Source of the DNA: UBA2112 sp964488555
GTDB lineage: Bacteria; Patescibacteriota; Saccharimonadia; Saccharimonadales; Saccharimonadaceae
DNA: 64,000 nucleotides
Assembly (NCBI GenBank): GCA_964488555.1
Contig: CAZAUF010000001.1
Location: 62,001-126,000, forward strand
Direction of reading: 5' to 3'
Shown: in pieces, positions 7,785-16,590 of the stretch
Numbering within the stretch: the first letter of the stretch is position 1
Layout of the letters: every line of letters starts with the position of its first letter
Translations under genes and position numbers: made by a program
The notes under the pieces: model-generated
What the model was told of the DNA's origin: nothing
What the model saw: the letters and a program-made list of their open reading frames with translations, nothing else
Database searches by the model: none

Positions 7785-9212
7785 TCAAGCATATTCCCAT
7801 ACGGGACCTACTGGAGTGTCGCGTATGATGAGTCCTTGCTTTGCAAACGTTTCACGCAACGTGTCGGAGGTTGCCCAGTCCTTGGCTTCTCTCGCACGTT
7901 GACGCTCCATAATGAGCTGTTTTTGCTCGTCGGTGATGTCTGGCGTGGTAGCACACAATTGCAGCCCTAGCATGCTATCGATAGCTTCCAGGAGCTGCAC
8001 GAGCGCGCTATGGTCGACTTTGTTCAGACTCTGTGACTCGAGCTGAGAAAACACCTCGTCAATCAGCATGAGTGCTTGCGGCGTATTCAGGTCATTGCTG
8101 AGCGTTTCGCGGATTTTACCTATGACAGCAAGTGGCGGATTTTCACCATCCTTGTCCAGGGTGGTGTGCGTCTGATGTCGGAGTGCAGCGATATTGCGCC
8201 AATGTCGCAAGCGATTGTGGGCTGCCTCGGCGTTTTCCAGACTGAAGTTTGTCGGCTTGCGATAGTGCGATTGCAAGACAAGCAAACGAAATGCCAGTGG
8301 ATCAACACCCTTTTCCTGCAGGTCGTGTAGCGTGTAAAAATTACCAGCACTTTTGGCCATTTTTTTGCCGTCCACGAGCACGTGCTCGTTGTGTACGAAG
8401 AACTGTGCGTAGGTAGGATTGTCGTGTCCGGCGGTGCTTTGTGCGATTTCGTTTTCGTGGTGTGGGAACGCGAGGTCAATACCACCGGTGTGTATATCGA
8501 ACGGCTGACTAAGTTCCATGCGGCTCATCACCGAGCATTCTACATGCCAGCCAGGCCGACCTGAGATATCATTGCCGTCGAGGGTGAATTCCCAGGCGGG
8601 TTCGCCGTCTTTTTGGGTTTTCCATAGAGCGAAATCATGCGCGGAGTCTTTGTCGTACTCATCGTTTTGGATGCGCGCGTTGCTGGTGCTGGATTCAGTA
8701 ATTTCGACAAGTTGACCGTACGTTTTACCGGACTTTTTGTAAGCGTCGATACTGAAGTACACGCCGTCCTCAGCCACATATGCGAAGCCCTTTTCATGTA
8801 AATCTGTGATCAATGAACGCATGCCTTCAATCGTGGCGTCGTCAGTAGCTTTGATAAATGTCAGCGCGTCGATATCGTTGCCGATAAGACGCATGTCGCG
8901 GAGAAACAGCTCGCCATATTCGGTTGTGAGCTTACGGAGGGCATCCATGGCGTTCATATCGGGGTACTTTTCGTGACTGCGACGAATCGTCTTGTCGTCC
9001 ACGTCGGTGAAGTTCATGACGTGTTTTACGGCAAGACCGTTGGCACTGATCGTACGACGCAAGATATCGGCAGCGATGAACGCGCTCAGATTGCCTATAT
9101 GTACATGATCGTAGACGGTCGGTCCACAGCTGTAAATCGTTACCATCTCGGGGTTTGTCGGCTGGAGTTCATCGACGGATTTGGTGAGAGTGTTATGCAG
9201 TTTGATCGTCAT
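7785..9212 (-). CDS. cysS: Cysteinyl-tRNA synthetase
   Basis: This 475-residue class I synthetase charges tRNA-Cys. It shows the zinc-binding Cys in YSCGPTVYDHVHIGN, which also holds the HIGH motif (HIGN), the zinc-site segment WHVECSVMS and GGIDLAFPHHENEIAQS, and the KMSKS loop as KMAKSAGNF. The helical anticodon domain follows. The ATG at 9212 was chosen because GAGGAAAG precedes it and homologues start here. It overlaps the end of the upstream DHH gene by 20 bases, which implies translational coupling. Confidence 0.96.
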   Translation of the reverse strand: MTIKLHNTLTKSVDELQPTNPEMVTIYSCGPTVYDHVHIGNLSAFIAADILRRTISANGLAVKHVMNFTDVDDKTIRRSHEKYPDMNAMDALRKLTTEYGELFLRDMRLIGNDIDALTFIKATDDATIEGMRSLITDLHEKGFAYVAEDGVYFSIDAYKKSGKTYGQLVEITESSTSNARIQNDEYDKDSAHDFALWKTQKDGEPAWEFTLDGNDISGRPGWHVECSVMSRMELSQPFDIHTGGIDLAFPHHENEIAQSTAGHDNPTYAQFFVHNEHVLVDGKKMAKSAGNFYTLHDLQEKGVDPLAFRLLVLQSHYRKPTNFSLENAEAAHNRLRHWRNIAALRHQTHTTLDKDGENPPLAVIGKIRETLSNDLNTPQALMLIDEVFSQLESQSLNKVDHSALVQLLEAIDSMLGLQLCATTPDITDEQKQLIMERQRAREAKDWATSDTLRETFAKQGLIIRDTPVGPVWEYA

Positions 9213-10200
9213 GACTTTCCTCTTCATATCGGCGTAATGCCTTGTCGGTCGCGTCCAGAAGCTCGTGGATGATTTTGTCGTAATCTTCGTATACGCGGAA
9301 TCCAGCAGCGTACTTGTGGCCACCACCGCCGAAATAGCCAGCAATCACTTCAGAAACTGGCAGGTTACTGCGGAGCTTGCCGGTCAACTTGCCGTCTGGA
9401 TATGTTTTGATAGCCACGCCAACCTCGACACCTTCAACGAGACGCATTTCGTCGAGCACCAACATACTTGGATTGTACTGATCGCTGTATTTTTGGATAT
9501 CATCCCACGGTACATGCACGAGGGCTAGCTTGCCATCGAGGTAGTATTCGATACGTCCGATCAACTCACCTTTGTACGCCAGGATTTCTGGTGCTTTTTT
9601 CATGAATTCACGACGACGCTCTTCGATATCGGAATTTTTCGCACCAAGCGCGACAAGCTTGGCACAGACTTCGTATGTGTGCGCTGTGACATTTTGTGTC
9701 GTGAGACCGAGGCTGTCGCTCATGATCGCGATAAGCATGCTTTCGGCTGCTTGCGCGCTGATAGTCCAGTCGTTCGAGTTTGCAAAATCATATAGTAGTT
9801 CTCCAGTAGCCACGACGTCAGCGGTGAGTGTGGTGTGTTCGAACGACAAGTTTGATTCGGTCGTGTGATGATCGATGACCAATACAGGGTGCGATTCAAG
9901 AAAATGTCGTACACCAGGTGTTTCCAACACCTTTGATAGCAGCACATCGGCTGCCGTATCGACGATGATCGCCAGGTCTGCGTTTGTGTCAAATTCTGAC
10001 ACTACCCTATCCCAGCCACGTATGTAGCGCAGGTACTTCGGTATGTCGACTGGACAGTACATGATGACGTCCTTGCCCAGGTCTCCTAGGATCTCTTCTA
10101 AAGCAACGGAACTACCCACACTATCGCCGTCGGGGTTTTCAGCTTGAATGACAATAATCTTCTGAGCATCATCGATGAGTTTTTTTGCTGTTTCGTACAT
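9193..10200 (-). CDS. DHH/DHHA1 phosphoesterase (NrnA-type oligoribonuclease/pAp phosphatase)
   Basis: This 335-residue protein carries the DHH signature in VIDHHTTESN, an N-terminal NPDGDSVGSSVAL metal site, AIIVDTAA, and the C-terminal DHHA1 motif GGGGHKYAAGF. NrnA-type enzymes degrade nanoRNAs of 2-4 nucleotides and some dephosphorylate 3'-phosphoadenosine 5'-phosphate. The frame also has an ATG at 10209, but a TGA-TACAAT -10 overlaps it, so the ATG at 10200 is the likely start. The gene overlaps cysS and forms an operon with it. Confidence 0.85.
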   Translation of the reverse strand: MYETAKKLIDDAQKIIVIQAENPDGDSVGSSVALEEILGDLGKDVIMYCPVDIPKYLRYIRGWDRVVSEFDTNADLAIIVDTAADVLLSKVLETPGVRHFLESHPVLVIDHHTTESNLSFEHTTLTADVVATGELLYDFANSNDWTISAQAAESMLIAIMSDSLGLTTQNVTAHTYEVCAKLVALGAKNSDIEERRREFMKKAPEILAYKGELIGRIEYYLDGKLALVHVPWDDIQKYSDQYNPSMLVLDEMRLVEGVEVGVAIKTYPDGKLTGKLRSNLPVSEVIAGYFGGGGHKYAAGFRVYEDYDKIIHELLDATDKALRRYEEESHDDQTA

Positions 10201-10207
10201 TGTACTC

Positions 10208-10213
10208 ATTGTA
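10208..10213 (-). promoter_or_regulatory. Extended -10 of the DHH-cysS operon (leaderless type)
   Basis: TACAAT preceded by TGA ends 7 bases before the ATG at 10200. It also covers the alternative upstream ATG, which supports the inner start. Confidence 0.45.
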
Positions 10214-10340
10214 TCAGAGACGAGGGATATATTGACAGTGACGGTATAATGGTCACATGGTCGTGTTCGACTGGTAAGTTTGACAAGGGGTTAGATGCGA
10301 GCACAGACTCGCACTGGGTGCAATCGAGAAAGGAAGTGAC

Positions 10341-10724
10341 GTGTTGCGCAATTTCGATGTCAGCACGGATGTGGTTGGTGTGCGAGACCAGCTGGTGGGT
10401 ATCGCCATCCTTGTGACCGCAGGCGTGATACTCTGGCCGCTTGGAAACGGGGTTCTCAGCGTAGTTATCTTCATGATGGCGGTCGTGTGGCTGTCGTGCG
10501 TGGTGGTCGTGTTCGGCGTAGGCAGGTTGTTGCTACTTACGGTACTGGCGGTGATATTTAGTTTGCTGACCGTGGTGTCGATAGTAGTTGACCTACCACG
10601 GCATGTCGGTAGACTCAGCAGCAAGGTGCGCGCATGGTGGCGAGACCCTGTCCGCAGGGGTATCAAAGCCAATCAGCAACTGTCGCATCGAGCCATGCGC
10701 CGCTGGCCCTCGTACTACGATTGA
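10341..10724 (+). CDS. Small membrane protein, three helices
   Basis: An unrecognised 127-residue protein. Hydrophobic segments lie at about residues 17-36, 39-58 and 62-84, followed by a basic cytoplasmic tail rich in Arg and Trp. The GTG start at 10341 has AAAGGAAG at the right distance. A small hairpin (TGCGAG/CTCGCA, 10296-10313) lies in the leader. Confidence 0.6.
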   Translation: MLRNFDVSTDVVGVRDQLVGIAILVTAGVILWPLGNGVLSVVIFMMAVVWLSCVVVVFGVGRLLLLTVLAVIFSLLTVVSIVVDLPRHVGRLSSKVRAWWRDPVRRGIKANQQLSHRAMRRWPSYYD

Positions 10725-10742
10725 TCCTCCGTAGGTCAACTT

Positions 10743-10770
10743 ACAACCCCCGCTTCACAGTGGGGGTTGT
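10743..10770 (+). terminator. Hairpin terminator after the membrane protein gene
   Basis: ACAACCCCC and GGGGGTTGT form a strong stem followed by TCATTT. Confidence 0.65.
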
Positions 10771-10843
10771 TCATTTGTCCGTAGCATCTTTAAATAAATG
10801 AAAGCATCATGAGGCTAGCCAGATTCTACACACATATTTCTGA

Positions 10844-10873
10844 TTGACAAAGTATGCATATCTATGCTATAAT
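10844..10873 (+). promoter_or_regulatory. Near-consensus promoter of the 46-residue protein gene
   Basis: A perfect TTGACA (10844-10849) and a perfect TATAAT (10868-10873) are separated by 18 bases, with TGC before the -10. This is the strongest sigma-70 match in the window. Confidence 0.85.
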
Positions 10874-10933
10874 ATGTATACAGCCACGATCAATTTGTGG
10901 ATTTGTATGTAAGCACTCACATCTGGAGGATTT

Positions 10934-11074
10934 GTGAACGCAGCTTCAGGAGTGATGTTCATGTCTATTGGATCGCTGAACCTTATTTTCGGGAAAACAC
11001 GGGGCTCCAAAGGCTATTACATCGCTGCCGGCATGTGCCACCTTGCTGCAATATGCTTTTTTGTAGCGGGCTAG
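10934..11074 (+). CDS. Small hydrophobic protein, 46 residues
   Basis: The GTG at 10934 has GGAGGA just upstream and the frame runs 46 codons to TAG. The product begins MNAASGVMFMSIGSLNL, has a central basic GKTRGSKGYY turn, and ends with a hydrophobic stretch containing two Cys (MCHLAAICFFVAG). It may be a single- or double-helix hairpin in the membrane. It is framed by a near-consensus promoter about 60 bases upstream and a strong terminator 30 bases downstream, so it is a complete monocistronic unit. No family is recognised. Confidence 0.65.
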   Translation: MNAASGVMFMSIGSLNLIFGKTRGSKGYYIAAGMCHLAAICFFVAG

Positions 11075-11102
11075 ACAAAATTCAGAATCAAGCTTACATA
11101 GA

Positions 11103-11126
11103 ACCCTGCACAGTGATGTGCAGGGT
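11103..11126. terminator. Bidirectional terminator between the 46-residue protein gene and recR
   Basis: ACCCTGCACA and TGTGCAGGGT close on a GTGA tetraloop. CGATTCTTTT follows on the plus strand. Confidence 0.75.
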
Positions 11127-11134
11127 CGATTCTT

Positions 11135-11749
11135 TTAGAAAATCCGACGGCCTTCAAGCGCGTGACTCAGAGTGATTTGGTCGGCGTATTCCAGGTCGAC
11201 ACCGACAGGGATACCCCGAGCTAAGCGACTCATTTTGACGTCAATACCCGCGTCTTTGACGTGGCGTTGCAGAAACAGTGCTGTTGATTCGCCTTCTACA
11301 CTGGCGTTGGTCGCGATGATGAGTTCCTGTACGTCATCCTTTTTGATGCGCTCCATCAGTTCGGGTATATGTAGTTGCTCGGGTCCGACGCCGTCGATCG
11401 GGCTGATAGCACCGCCCAGTACATGGTAGGTGCCGTGGTACTGCCCTGTTCGTTCGAGCGCGACGATATCAAGCGGTTCTTCGACGACGGCAATTGTCTT
11501 TTTGTCACGAGAGCTGTCACTGTAGAGTGGCGAAACATCTTGAGACGAATCAATCAGAGCAAACGTGACTGGGCATGATTTTACGCCCTCATGGAGACCG
11601 GTCAGGCTGGTAGCGAGCTTATCTGTGACGGTTGGTTTGGCGCGTAGTAAATAATACGCGTAGCGTTCCGCCGTACGCGCACCAACGCCTGGCAGGCGGC
11701 CAAGTTCGTCGATGAGACTGGTCAGTGCTTTTGGGAGTAACTGTGACAC
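11135..11749 (-). CDS. recR: Recombination mediator RecR lacking its zinc finger cysteines
   Basis: This 204-residue protein works with RecF/RecO to load RecA at gaps. It has the helix-hairpin-helix GRLPGVGARTAERYAYYLL, and the Toprim part with VVEEPLDIVALERTG and GTYHVLGGAISPIDG. The zinc finger region between them normally carries four Cys but here keeps only one (VKSCPVTF); the others are replaced around DVSPLYSDSSRD. The start is a GTG at 11749, seven bases after the ybaB stop, so the two form an operon. Confidence 0.93.
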   Translation of the reverse strand: MSQLLPKALTSLIDELGRLPGVGARTAERYAYYLLRAKPTVTDKLATSLTGLHEGVKSCPVTFALIDSSQDVSPLYSDSSRDKKTIAVVEEPLDIVALERTGQYHGTYHVLGGAISPIDGVGPEQLHIPELMERIKKDDVQELIIATNASVEGESTALFLQRHVKDAGIDVKMSRLARGIPVGVDLEYADQITLSHALEGRRIF

Positions 11750-11755
11750 TGCAGA

Positions 11756-12058
11756 TTACATACCGAGATTGCCGAGACCACCCATCAGGGGTTGCATCTT
11801 GGCAGCGGCGATTTCTTGTGCCTTTTGCATGCCATCACGGATAGCGATCTCGATGTTGTTTTCCAGATCTTCGATATCGTCGAGATCCACATATTCAGGG
11901 TTGATGTTTACCTTTTCAACCTTCAGTTCGCCATTGATGGTAATCTCGACAGCTGGGTCGTCTTCTTCGCCACCGGCGACCACGACAACCTTTTGTTTTT
12001 TCAGTTCTTTTTGCGCCTTACGAAGCTCGTTCAGCATCTTCATTTGGTCAAAAGCCAT
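11756..12058 (-). CDS. YbaB/EbfC family nucleoid-associated protein
   Basis: This 100-residue protein has the standard family layout: an N-terminal basic helix (KMLNELRKAQKELKKQK), a short beta region with VEITINGELKVEKVNI, and a C-terminal helix ending in a glycine/methionine-rich tail. Family members bind DNA as dimers and are usually encoded beside recR, as here. The ATG at 12058 is preceded by GGAGGAATTACTAA. Confidence 0.92.
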   Translation of the reverse strand: MAFDQMKMLNELRKAQKELKKQKVVVVAGGEEDDPAVEITINGELKVEKVNINPEYVDLDDIEDLENNIEIAIRDGMQKAQEIAAAKMQPLMGGLGNLGM

Positions 12059-12106
12059 TTAGTAATTCCTCCGTTTAATAGTCGGCTCAAGCAAGAAACC
12101 CACTTT

Positions 12107-12135
12107 GGTATAATGATACACCATTTCGGTGCCAA
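12107..12135 (-). promoter_or_regulatory. Promoter of ybaB-recR
   Basis: TTGGCA (12130-12135) and TATACC (12107-12112) are separated by 17 bases. TATCAT, immediately upstream of TATACC within the spacer, is an alternative -10. Confidence 0.5.
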
Positions 12136-12177
12136 TTTATAGGCTCACACCACCTATTATTTGCTTATTTATGAACT

Positions 12178-13623
12178 CTAATTTTTGTAGATATAGAACC
12201 GGTCGCTGTCCTGACTCACTGCTGTGGTGACGATACGGCTTGGTGTTGCGTCAATATGCTGGTGCGCGGCTTTGGTGGCGGCATAATCTCCATCGTTGAC
12301 TGGAGCTTCCGTCAGGACGACGATATCATCACTTGTATTATAGCGGGCGACAGCATCATAAAACGGTCGTTCGTCTGGTGAGACGACGATACGGGTGATG
12401 TCTTTGCCGAGTACTTCACGGTTATAGAGCGACAGGTCGTGACTGAAGCTGGTGGCGGTAATAGGATCGTGACGATAGCCATCGAAGTAGCGGTATAGAC
12501 CCGATGTGACCAGTCCGGCTACGAGAATGGTCAGTGGAACCATACCGACAAATCGCGCATATGGGTTGAGAGGAAATAGCTGATACCATGCGCGCAGCAA
12601 ATAGCTTAATCCGCTTGCCAGTACCAGGAGTAGCGGTACGAACGTGACACTGGTAAATGTAGGATTGATCAGTAGTACGGGTATGAGGATGATGATCCAT
12701 GCTGTCAATGTGTAGCTACGAGCGGTGTAACGTATGGTGTATAGTTGCCACAATCCCAGTGCTATGAGTAACATGGAGCCCAGGTCGAGCACGGGTGTCA
12801 TCAAATTACCGCTGCTCGGGTGGACGAAGTTAAAATATTGCTGAAAGATGATCTTGAGGTTTTCGAGCAGATCAGGTGGCCATACTGCCGGTGCGCCAAG
12901 CAGGTCAAGTCCTAGTCGTGGATGCTGGGAGATGAGCCAGCCGAGCGGCGCGACGATGAGTAGGCTCAGAAGGGGTAATGCTATGAGCTGTATGCGCGAC
13001 ATTTTCTTTATGACGTGGCGGACATGCGGATGGAGTAATCCGGCACTGACGATGGCAAGCACCAGGTAGATGCTCATCGGAGTATAAAGACTGAGCGGCA
13101 TAGCGATAAAAAACAGCACCTGCCAGAGACGCTTGTAGCGAGTGGAATATGTAATCATGGTTGCGATGAGCAGCAGCCAGACCGACCACATGACATAGGT
13201 GATACTTGCCGTGCCGGACTGCGCGATGTAGAGGAATTGACCGGTAGTGATCATAATAACTGTCGCGAGCACGGCTATATTTGCACGAAACCACCGACGT
13301 AATAAGAGGACGGCTCCGATACCAGTGACAAACGCACATATCAGTGCTGGTAGTTTGAAAGCAAACGTCGTAGCACCGAATATATCCATGCTCAGACGCT
13401 GGACGGCAAAGAATGGCAAATTAGGTATGGCGAGTGTTTCTGGATCCTGTAAGTCCATGGCTGCGGTTCGCACGAAATCCTTTGTTTCCGTCTGGCTAAA
13501 TCCGCCAGGAATGTAGAGTCCGGCAATTGCGAGCAGTATGATAAAAGTAATAACAATGACTCCGTACCCGATCTGATATCGGTAACGATACGTCAAAAAA
13601 TCAGATAGCTTCAAACGTGCCAT
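12178..13623 (-). CDS. Polytopic membrane protein of GT-C (PMT/ArnT-like) type
   Basis: This 481-residue protein has about ten membrane helices and a soluble C-terminal domain of roughly 100 residues. The first periplasmic loop after helix 1 contains Glu-Thr-Lys-Asp and an aromatic/Pro-rich stretch (QDPETLAIPNLPFFAVQRL), as in dolichyl- or undecaprenyl-phosphate sugar transferases. That suggests transfer of a lipid-linked sugar to a protein or envelope glycan. The expected acidic metal site is not clear, so donor and acceptor are unknown. It starts at the ATG behind a TATAAT. Confidence 0.65.
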   Translation of the reverse strand: MARLKLSDFLTYRYRYQIGYGVIVITFIILLAIAGLYIPGGFSQTETKDFVRTAAMDLQDPETLAIPNLPFFAVQRLSMDIFGATTFAFKLPALICAFVTGIGAVLLLRRWFRANIAVLATVIMITTGQFLYIAQSGTASITYVMWSVWLLLIATMITYSTRYKRLWQVLFFIAMPLSLYTPMSIYLVLAIVSAGLLHPHVRHVIKKMSRIQLIALPLLSLLIVAPLGWLISQHPRLGLDLLGAPAVWPPDLLENLKIIFQQYFNFVHPSSGNLMTPVLDLGSMLLIALGLWQLYTIRYTARSYTLTAWIIILIPVLLINPTFTSVTFVPLLLVLASGLSYLLRAWYQLFPLNPYARFVGMVPLTILVAGLVTSGLYRYFDGYRHDPITATSFSHDLSLYNREVLGKDITRIVVSPDERPFYDAVARYNTSDDIVVLTEAPVNDGDYAATKAAHQHIDATPSRIVTTAVSQDSDRFYIYKN

Positions 13624-13631
13624 TTCGTCTC

Positions 13632-13637
13632 ATTATA
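13632..13637 (-). promoter_or_regulatory. Extended -10 of the GT-C-like gene (leaderless type)
   Basis: TATAAT preceded by TGC ends 8 bases before the ATG at 13623. Confidence 0.5.
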
Positions 13638-13653
13638 GCATGTGCTTTGCAGT

Positions 13654-15006
13654 CTATTCGTGTCGTTTGTCGAGGGATATGAATCGTAGGCGTTCTGGGT
13701 GGAAGTACAGGTCTACCTTGCCCACGGGTCCGTTACGATGCTTGGCAATCAGCAGGTTTGTGATGTGTTCCAGCTCAGGGTTGTCTGGTTCGTAGTAGCC
13801 AGGACGGTGGATAAACATAACGATATCGGCATCTTGCTCGATAGAGCCTGACTCACGCAGGTCGGACAACTGTGGACGCTTGTCTTCACGAGACTCCACA
13901 CTACGGCTCAACTGACTCAGGGCAATTACCGGCACGTTGAGTTCACGCGCGAGTAGCTTCAGACCACGGCTGATTTCGCTCACCTCTTGCACTCGGTTGC
14001 CATCACTCCTGGAGCTACTTGATTGCATGAGCTGCAAATAGTCGACGATCACCAAGCCGAGTGGGTGGTTGTGCGCGGCGCGGCGGGCTTTGGTACGCAT
14101 TTCGAGCACGCTCAGACCTGCGGTGTCATCGATAAAAAGCGGTGCTTCGGCTAGCTCGCCCGAGGCTTCGGACAGTTTAGCGAAGTCCTCATCGCTCAAA
14201 TTGCCGGTACGGATATTCCATGCGTCTACCTGCGAGACGTCAGCCAGCATACGGTCGATTAGCTGCTCTTTGCTCATCTCGAGGCTAAAAAACAGCACGG
14301 CCTGTTTGTTGAGCGTCGCGACGTTATACGCAAGGTTTGTCACGAGTGTCGTCTTACCCATGGCAGGTCGGGCTGCCAGAATGATAAGGTCGCTGCGTTG
14401 CAAACCGGCAGTCATGTTGTCGAGATCCCGATAGCCGGTTTTGACGCCACGGAGCTGTCCTTTGTTGCGGTGTAACTCCTCAAGTCGGTCGAAACTTTCC
14501 AGTAGGATCGATTCGACGCTCACAAGGTCTTGTTTTATGTTTTGGTCGCTGACAGAGAACAGCTCTGCTTCGGCCTTCTCCAGAAGTTCCTGTACGTTAA
14601 AGTCATCATCGTACCCGAGTTCAGCTATATCGCCGCTGGCCTTGATTAAGCGTCGGCGCACAGCGGCTTGAGCGACCATCTCAGCATATGTCGCGGCATG
14701 TGCAGCTGTCGGTACATAGTTTGTGAGCTCAGTCAGATATGCGGTACCGCCCACCTCTTCCAGTTGCTTTTTCTTCTTTAGTGCGTCTGTCAGAGTGAGT
14801 AAGTCCACAGGCTTGCGATGTTCAAACAAACGCACCATCGCCTCGTAGATTGTCGCGTGACGTTTATCATAAAAATCGCGCGCATCGAGAATTTCGGTGA
14901 CATCGGCGAGTACGTCCTCGTCTATCAGGACGGCACCAATCAAGCTCTTTTCCGCATCGACGTTTTGCGGCGGTATGCGAGCCTCTATTTCTTTTTTGGC
15001 ACTCAC
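13654..15006 (-). CDS. dnaB: Replicative DNA helicase DnaB
   Basis: This 450-residue hexameric helicase unwinds DNA ahead of the fork. The N-terminal primase-interacting domain begins PPQNVDAEKSLIGAVL. The RecA-like domain has Walker A (AARPAMGKTTL), ETSLEMS-type FSLEMSKEQL, the DnaB signature with VIVDYLQLM, and a C-terminal QDADIVMFIHR. The GTG start at 15006 overlaps the dnaX stop in GTGA, so it is translationally coupled to the clamp loader gene. Length and motifs are normal, with no intein. Confidence 0.96.
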   Translation of the reverse strand: MSAKKEIEARIPPQNVDAEKSLIGAVLIDEDVLADVTEILDARDFYDKRHATIYEAMVRLFEHRKPVDLLTLTDALKKKKQLEEVGGTAYLTELTNYVPTAAHAATYAEMVAQAAVRRRLIKASGDIAELGYDDDFNVQELLEKAEAELFSVSDQNIKQDLVSVESILLESFDRLEELHRNKGQLRGVKTGYRDLDNMTAGLQRSDLIILAARPAMGKTTLVTNLAYNVATLNKQAVLFFSLEMSKEQLIDRMLADVSQVDAWNIRTGNLSDEDFAKLSEASGELAEAPLFIDDTAGLSVLEMRTKARRAAHNHPLGLVIVDYLQLMQSSSSRSDGNRVQEVSEISRGLKLLARELNVPVIALSQLSRSVESREDKRPQLSDLRESGSIEQDADIVMFIHRPGYYEPDNPELEHITNLLIAKHRNGPVGKVDLYFHPERLRFISLDKRHE

Positions 15007-16496
15007 TTCGACTCTCCCATGCTTTCCAGTGAAACCTCTTCTCCTCCACCCATCATAGCAGCAACTTTGGCAAGTTGTGCATCTGCTGGCGGTTTAGCGG
15101 TCGGTACGGTGATGATAGTCAGGTTGGGTTGCCCTACGTTTTCCAGTGCCTCATGGAGCTGCGTGAGGTACTTTGTCTGGTCAATCTTGGTCTTGTTGAA
15201 TTTTCGAACAGTGTAAATCGTCAAGGTGTCACCCTCAAGCTCATAGTCACACTTGCTTAGTACGCTTGAGAGAGCAACGGAGTGCTCTTTGACGTACTCA
15301 AGCAGTGCCGACCAGTCAAACGGCTTGCTAGGGGTTCGCTTTTTGGATGTTTTGGGTGTGGCGGGCTTTGTGGTTGTGGGCGACGCTGGAGTGGTTTGTG
15401 TGGAGCTGGTCTGGGGCTCTTCGCGCGGTGCTTCTACGAGGATGACAGGTGCTTCTATGACGGTGGTTTGCTGCTTAGCGGGCGGCTTGGCGGCTCTAGC
15501 GGCTACCGTGCGCGGACCAGCAGACGGTTTGATAGCACCGACAAGCGTGGTGAGGAGCTTCAAGCCTGGTTGTGGTGAATTATTGACAGTGAGCAGTGCG
15601 TCGAGCAGTCCGACAAGTTGTGGACGCTCAGGGAGCACACCTCGCACAGTTTGGATTATCTGGTCGGTCAGTATAGTCGGTGGAACACCTTGAGTCTCGA
15701 GCTTATCGAGCAGAGCGATGACACCAGCGACGTCATGCGCGTCCACTGCGGCGAGTAGCTGTTCAACAGCCTCTTGGGGAGGCAGGCCCAGCGTTGAACG
15801 CACCAGCTCAAGCGTGACACCCTCTTTCGCGTCGGCAAAACTCGAGAGTTGATCAAGCAGACTAATGCTATCCCGGAAACTGCCGTCGCCGCGTGTGGCG
15901 ATAGCAGTCAGGGCTTCATCGGTAATCTTCATGCCTTCCGCGGCAGCGATTTGCTTGAGATGAGCTGCTAAATCAGCCCGACCAATGGAGCGGAATGCGA
16001 AATGCTGGGTGCGACTTATAATCGTCGCAGGAACTTTGTGCAGGTCGGTTGTCGCCAGGATAAACACCACATGCGCGGGTGGTTCCTCGAGCGTCTTGAG
16101 TAGTGCATTGAATGCAGGCTTACTGAGCATGTGCACCTCGTCGATGATGTAAACCTTCTTGCTGGCGGCTATCGGGGCTAGCTGGACCTTGTCGCGCAGG
16201 TCGCGTACATCCTCGACGCCATTATTGCTGGCGGCGTCAATTTCTATAATGTCCAGATGTGTTGCTTCGCCGCTGTACGGTAACTGATTGATTTCGTGTG
16301 CTAAGATACGGGCAATAGAAGTTTTGCCGACACCTCGCGGTCCGGTGAGCAGATATGCGTGCGCGATTTTCCCCTGCTCTAGACTACGCCGCAACACATC
16401 GGTCACCTGTGATTGCCCGACTACTTCGTCGAGTGACCGGCTACGGTATTTTCGATAGAGCGCCTGACGCGACGCGTTCTCCCCCTTCTTTGCCAT
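15003..16496 (-). CDS. dnaX: DNA polymerase III gamma/tau subunit without zinc module
   Basis: This 497-residue clamp loader ATPase has Walker A GPRGVGKTSIARIL, Walker B with IIDEVHMLSKPAF, LLKTLEEPPAHV, and the sensor 1 region ATTDLHKVP. The four-Cys zinc module normally found between Walker A and the EIDAAS motif is missing; a Cys-free stretch (HEINQLPYSGEATHLD) replaces it. A Pro/Thr-rich linker and a tau-like C-terminal domain follow. No slippery A-run was seen that would make a separate gamma form. The ATG at 16496 is chosen for its AGGA site and the usual MAKK-type start. Confidence 0.94.
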   Translation of the reverse strand: MAKKGENASRQALYRKYRSRSLDEVVGQSQVTDVLRRSLEQGKIAHAYLLTGPRGVGKTSIARILAHEINQLPYSGEATHLDIIEIDAASNNGVEDVRDLRDKVQLAPIAASKKVYIIDEVHMLSKPAFNALLKTLEEPPAHVVFILATTDLHKVPATIISRTQHFAFRSIGRADLAAHLKQIAAAEGMKITDEALTAIATRGDGSFRDSISLLDQLSSFADAKEGVTLELVRSTLGLPPQEAVEQLLAAVDAHDVAGVIALLDKLETQGVPPTILTDQIIQTVRGVLPERPQLVGLLDALLTVNNSPQPGLKLLTTLVGAIKPSAGPRTVAARAAKPPAKQQTTVIEAPVILVEAPREEPQTSSTQTTPASPTTTKPATPKTSKKRTPSKPFDWSALLEYVKEHSVALSSVLSKCDYELEGDTLTIYTVRKFNKTKIDQTKYLTQLHEALENVGQPNLTIITVPTAKPPADAQLAKVAAMMGGGEEVSLESMGESK

Positions 16497-16549
16497 AACT
16501 ATTCCTATTGTACGCTGTTTTGAGGGAAAATATGTTGTGATTTGCAATA

Positions 16550-16576
16550 AAAGAAGCCGCTTGGTGCGGCTTCTTT
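16550..16576 (-). terminator. Terminator between the 171-residue protein gene and dnaX
   Basis: On the minus strand, AAAGAAGCCGC pairs with GCGGCTTCTTT, followed by TATT. Confidence 0.8.
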
Positions 16577-16590
16577 CAGTGTCTGATGAC

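Noticed and set aside
10897..11175. 92-codon plus-strand frame
   Set aside because: It crosses the terminator at 11103-11126 and enters recR, and its start has no ribosome site, unlike the GTG at 10934.
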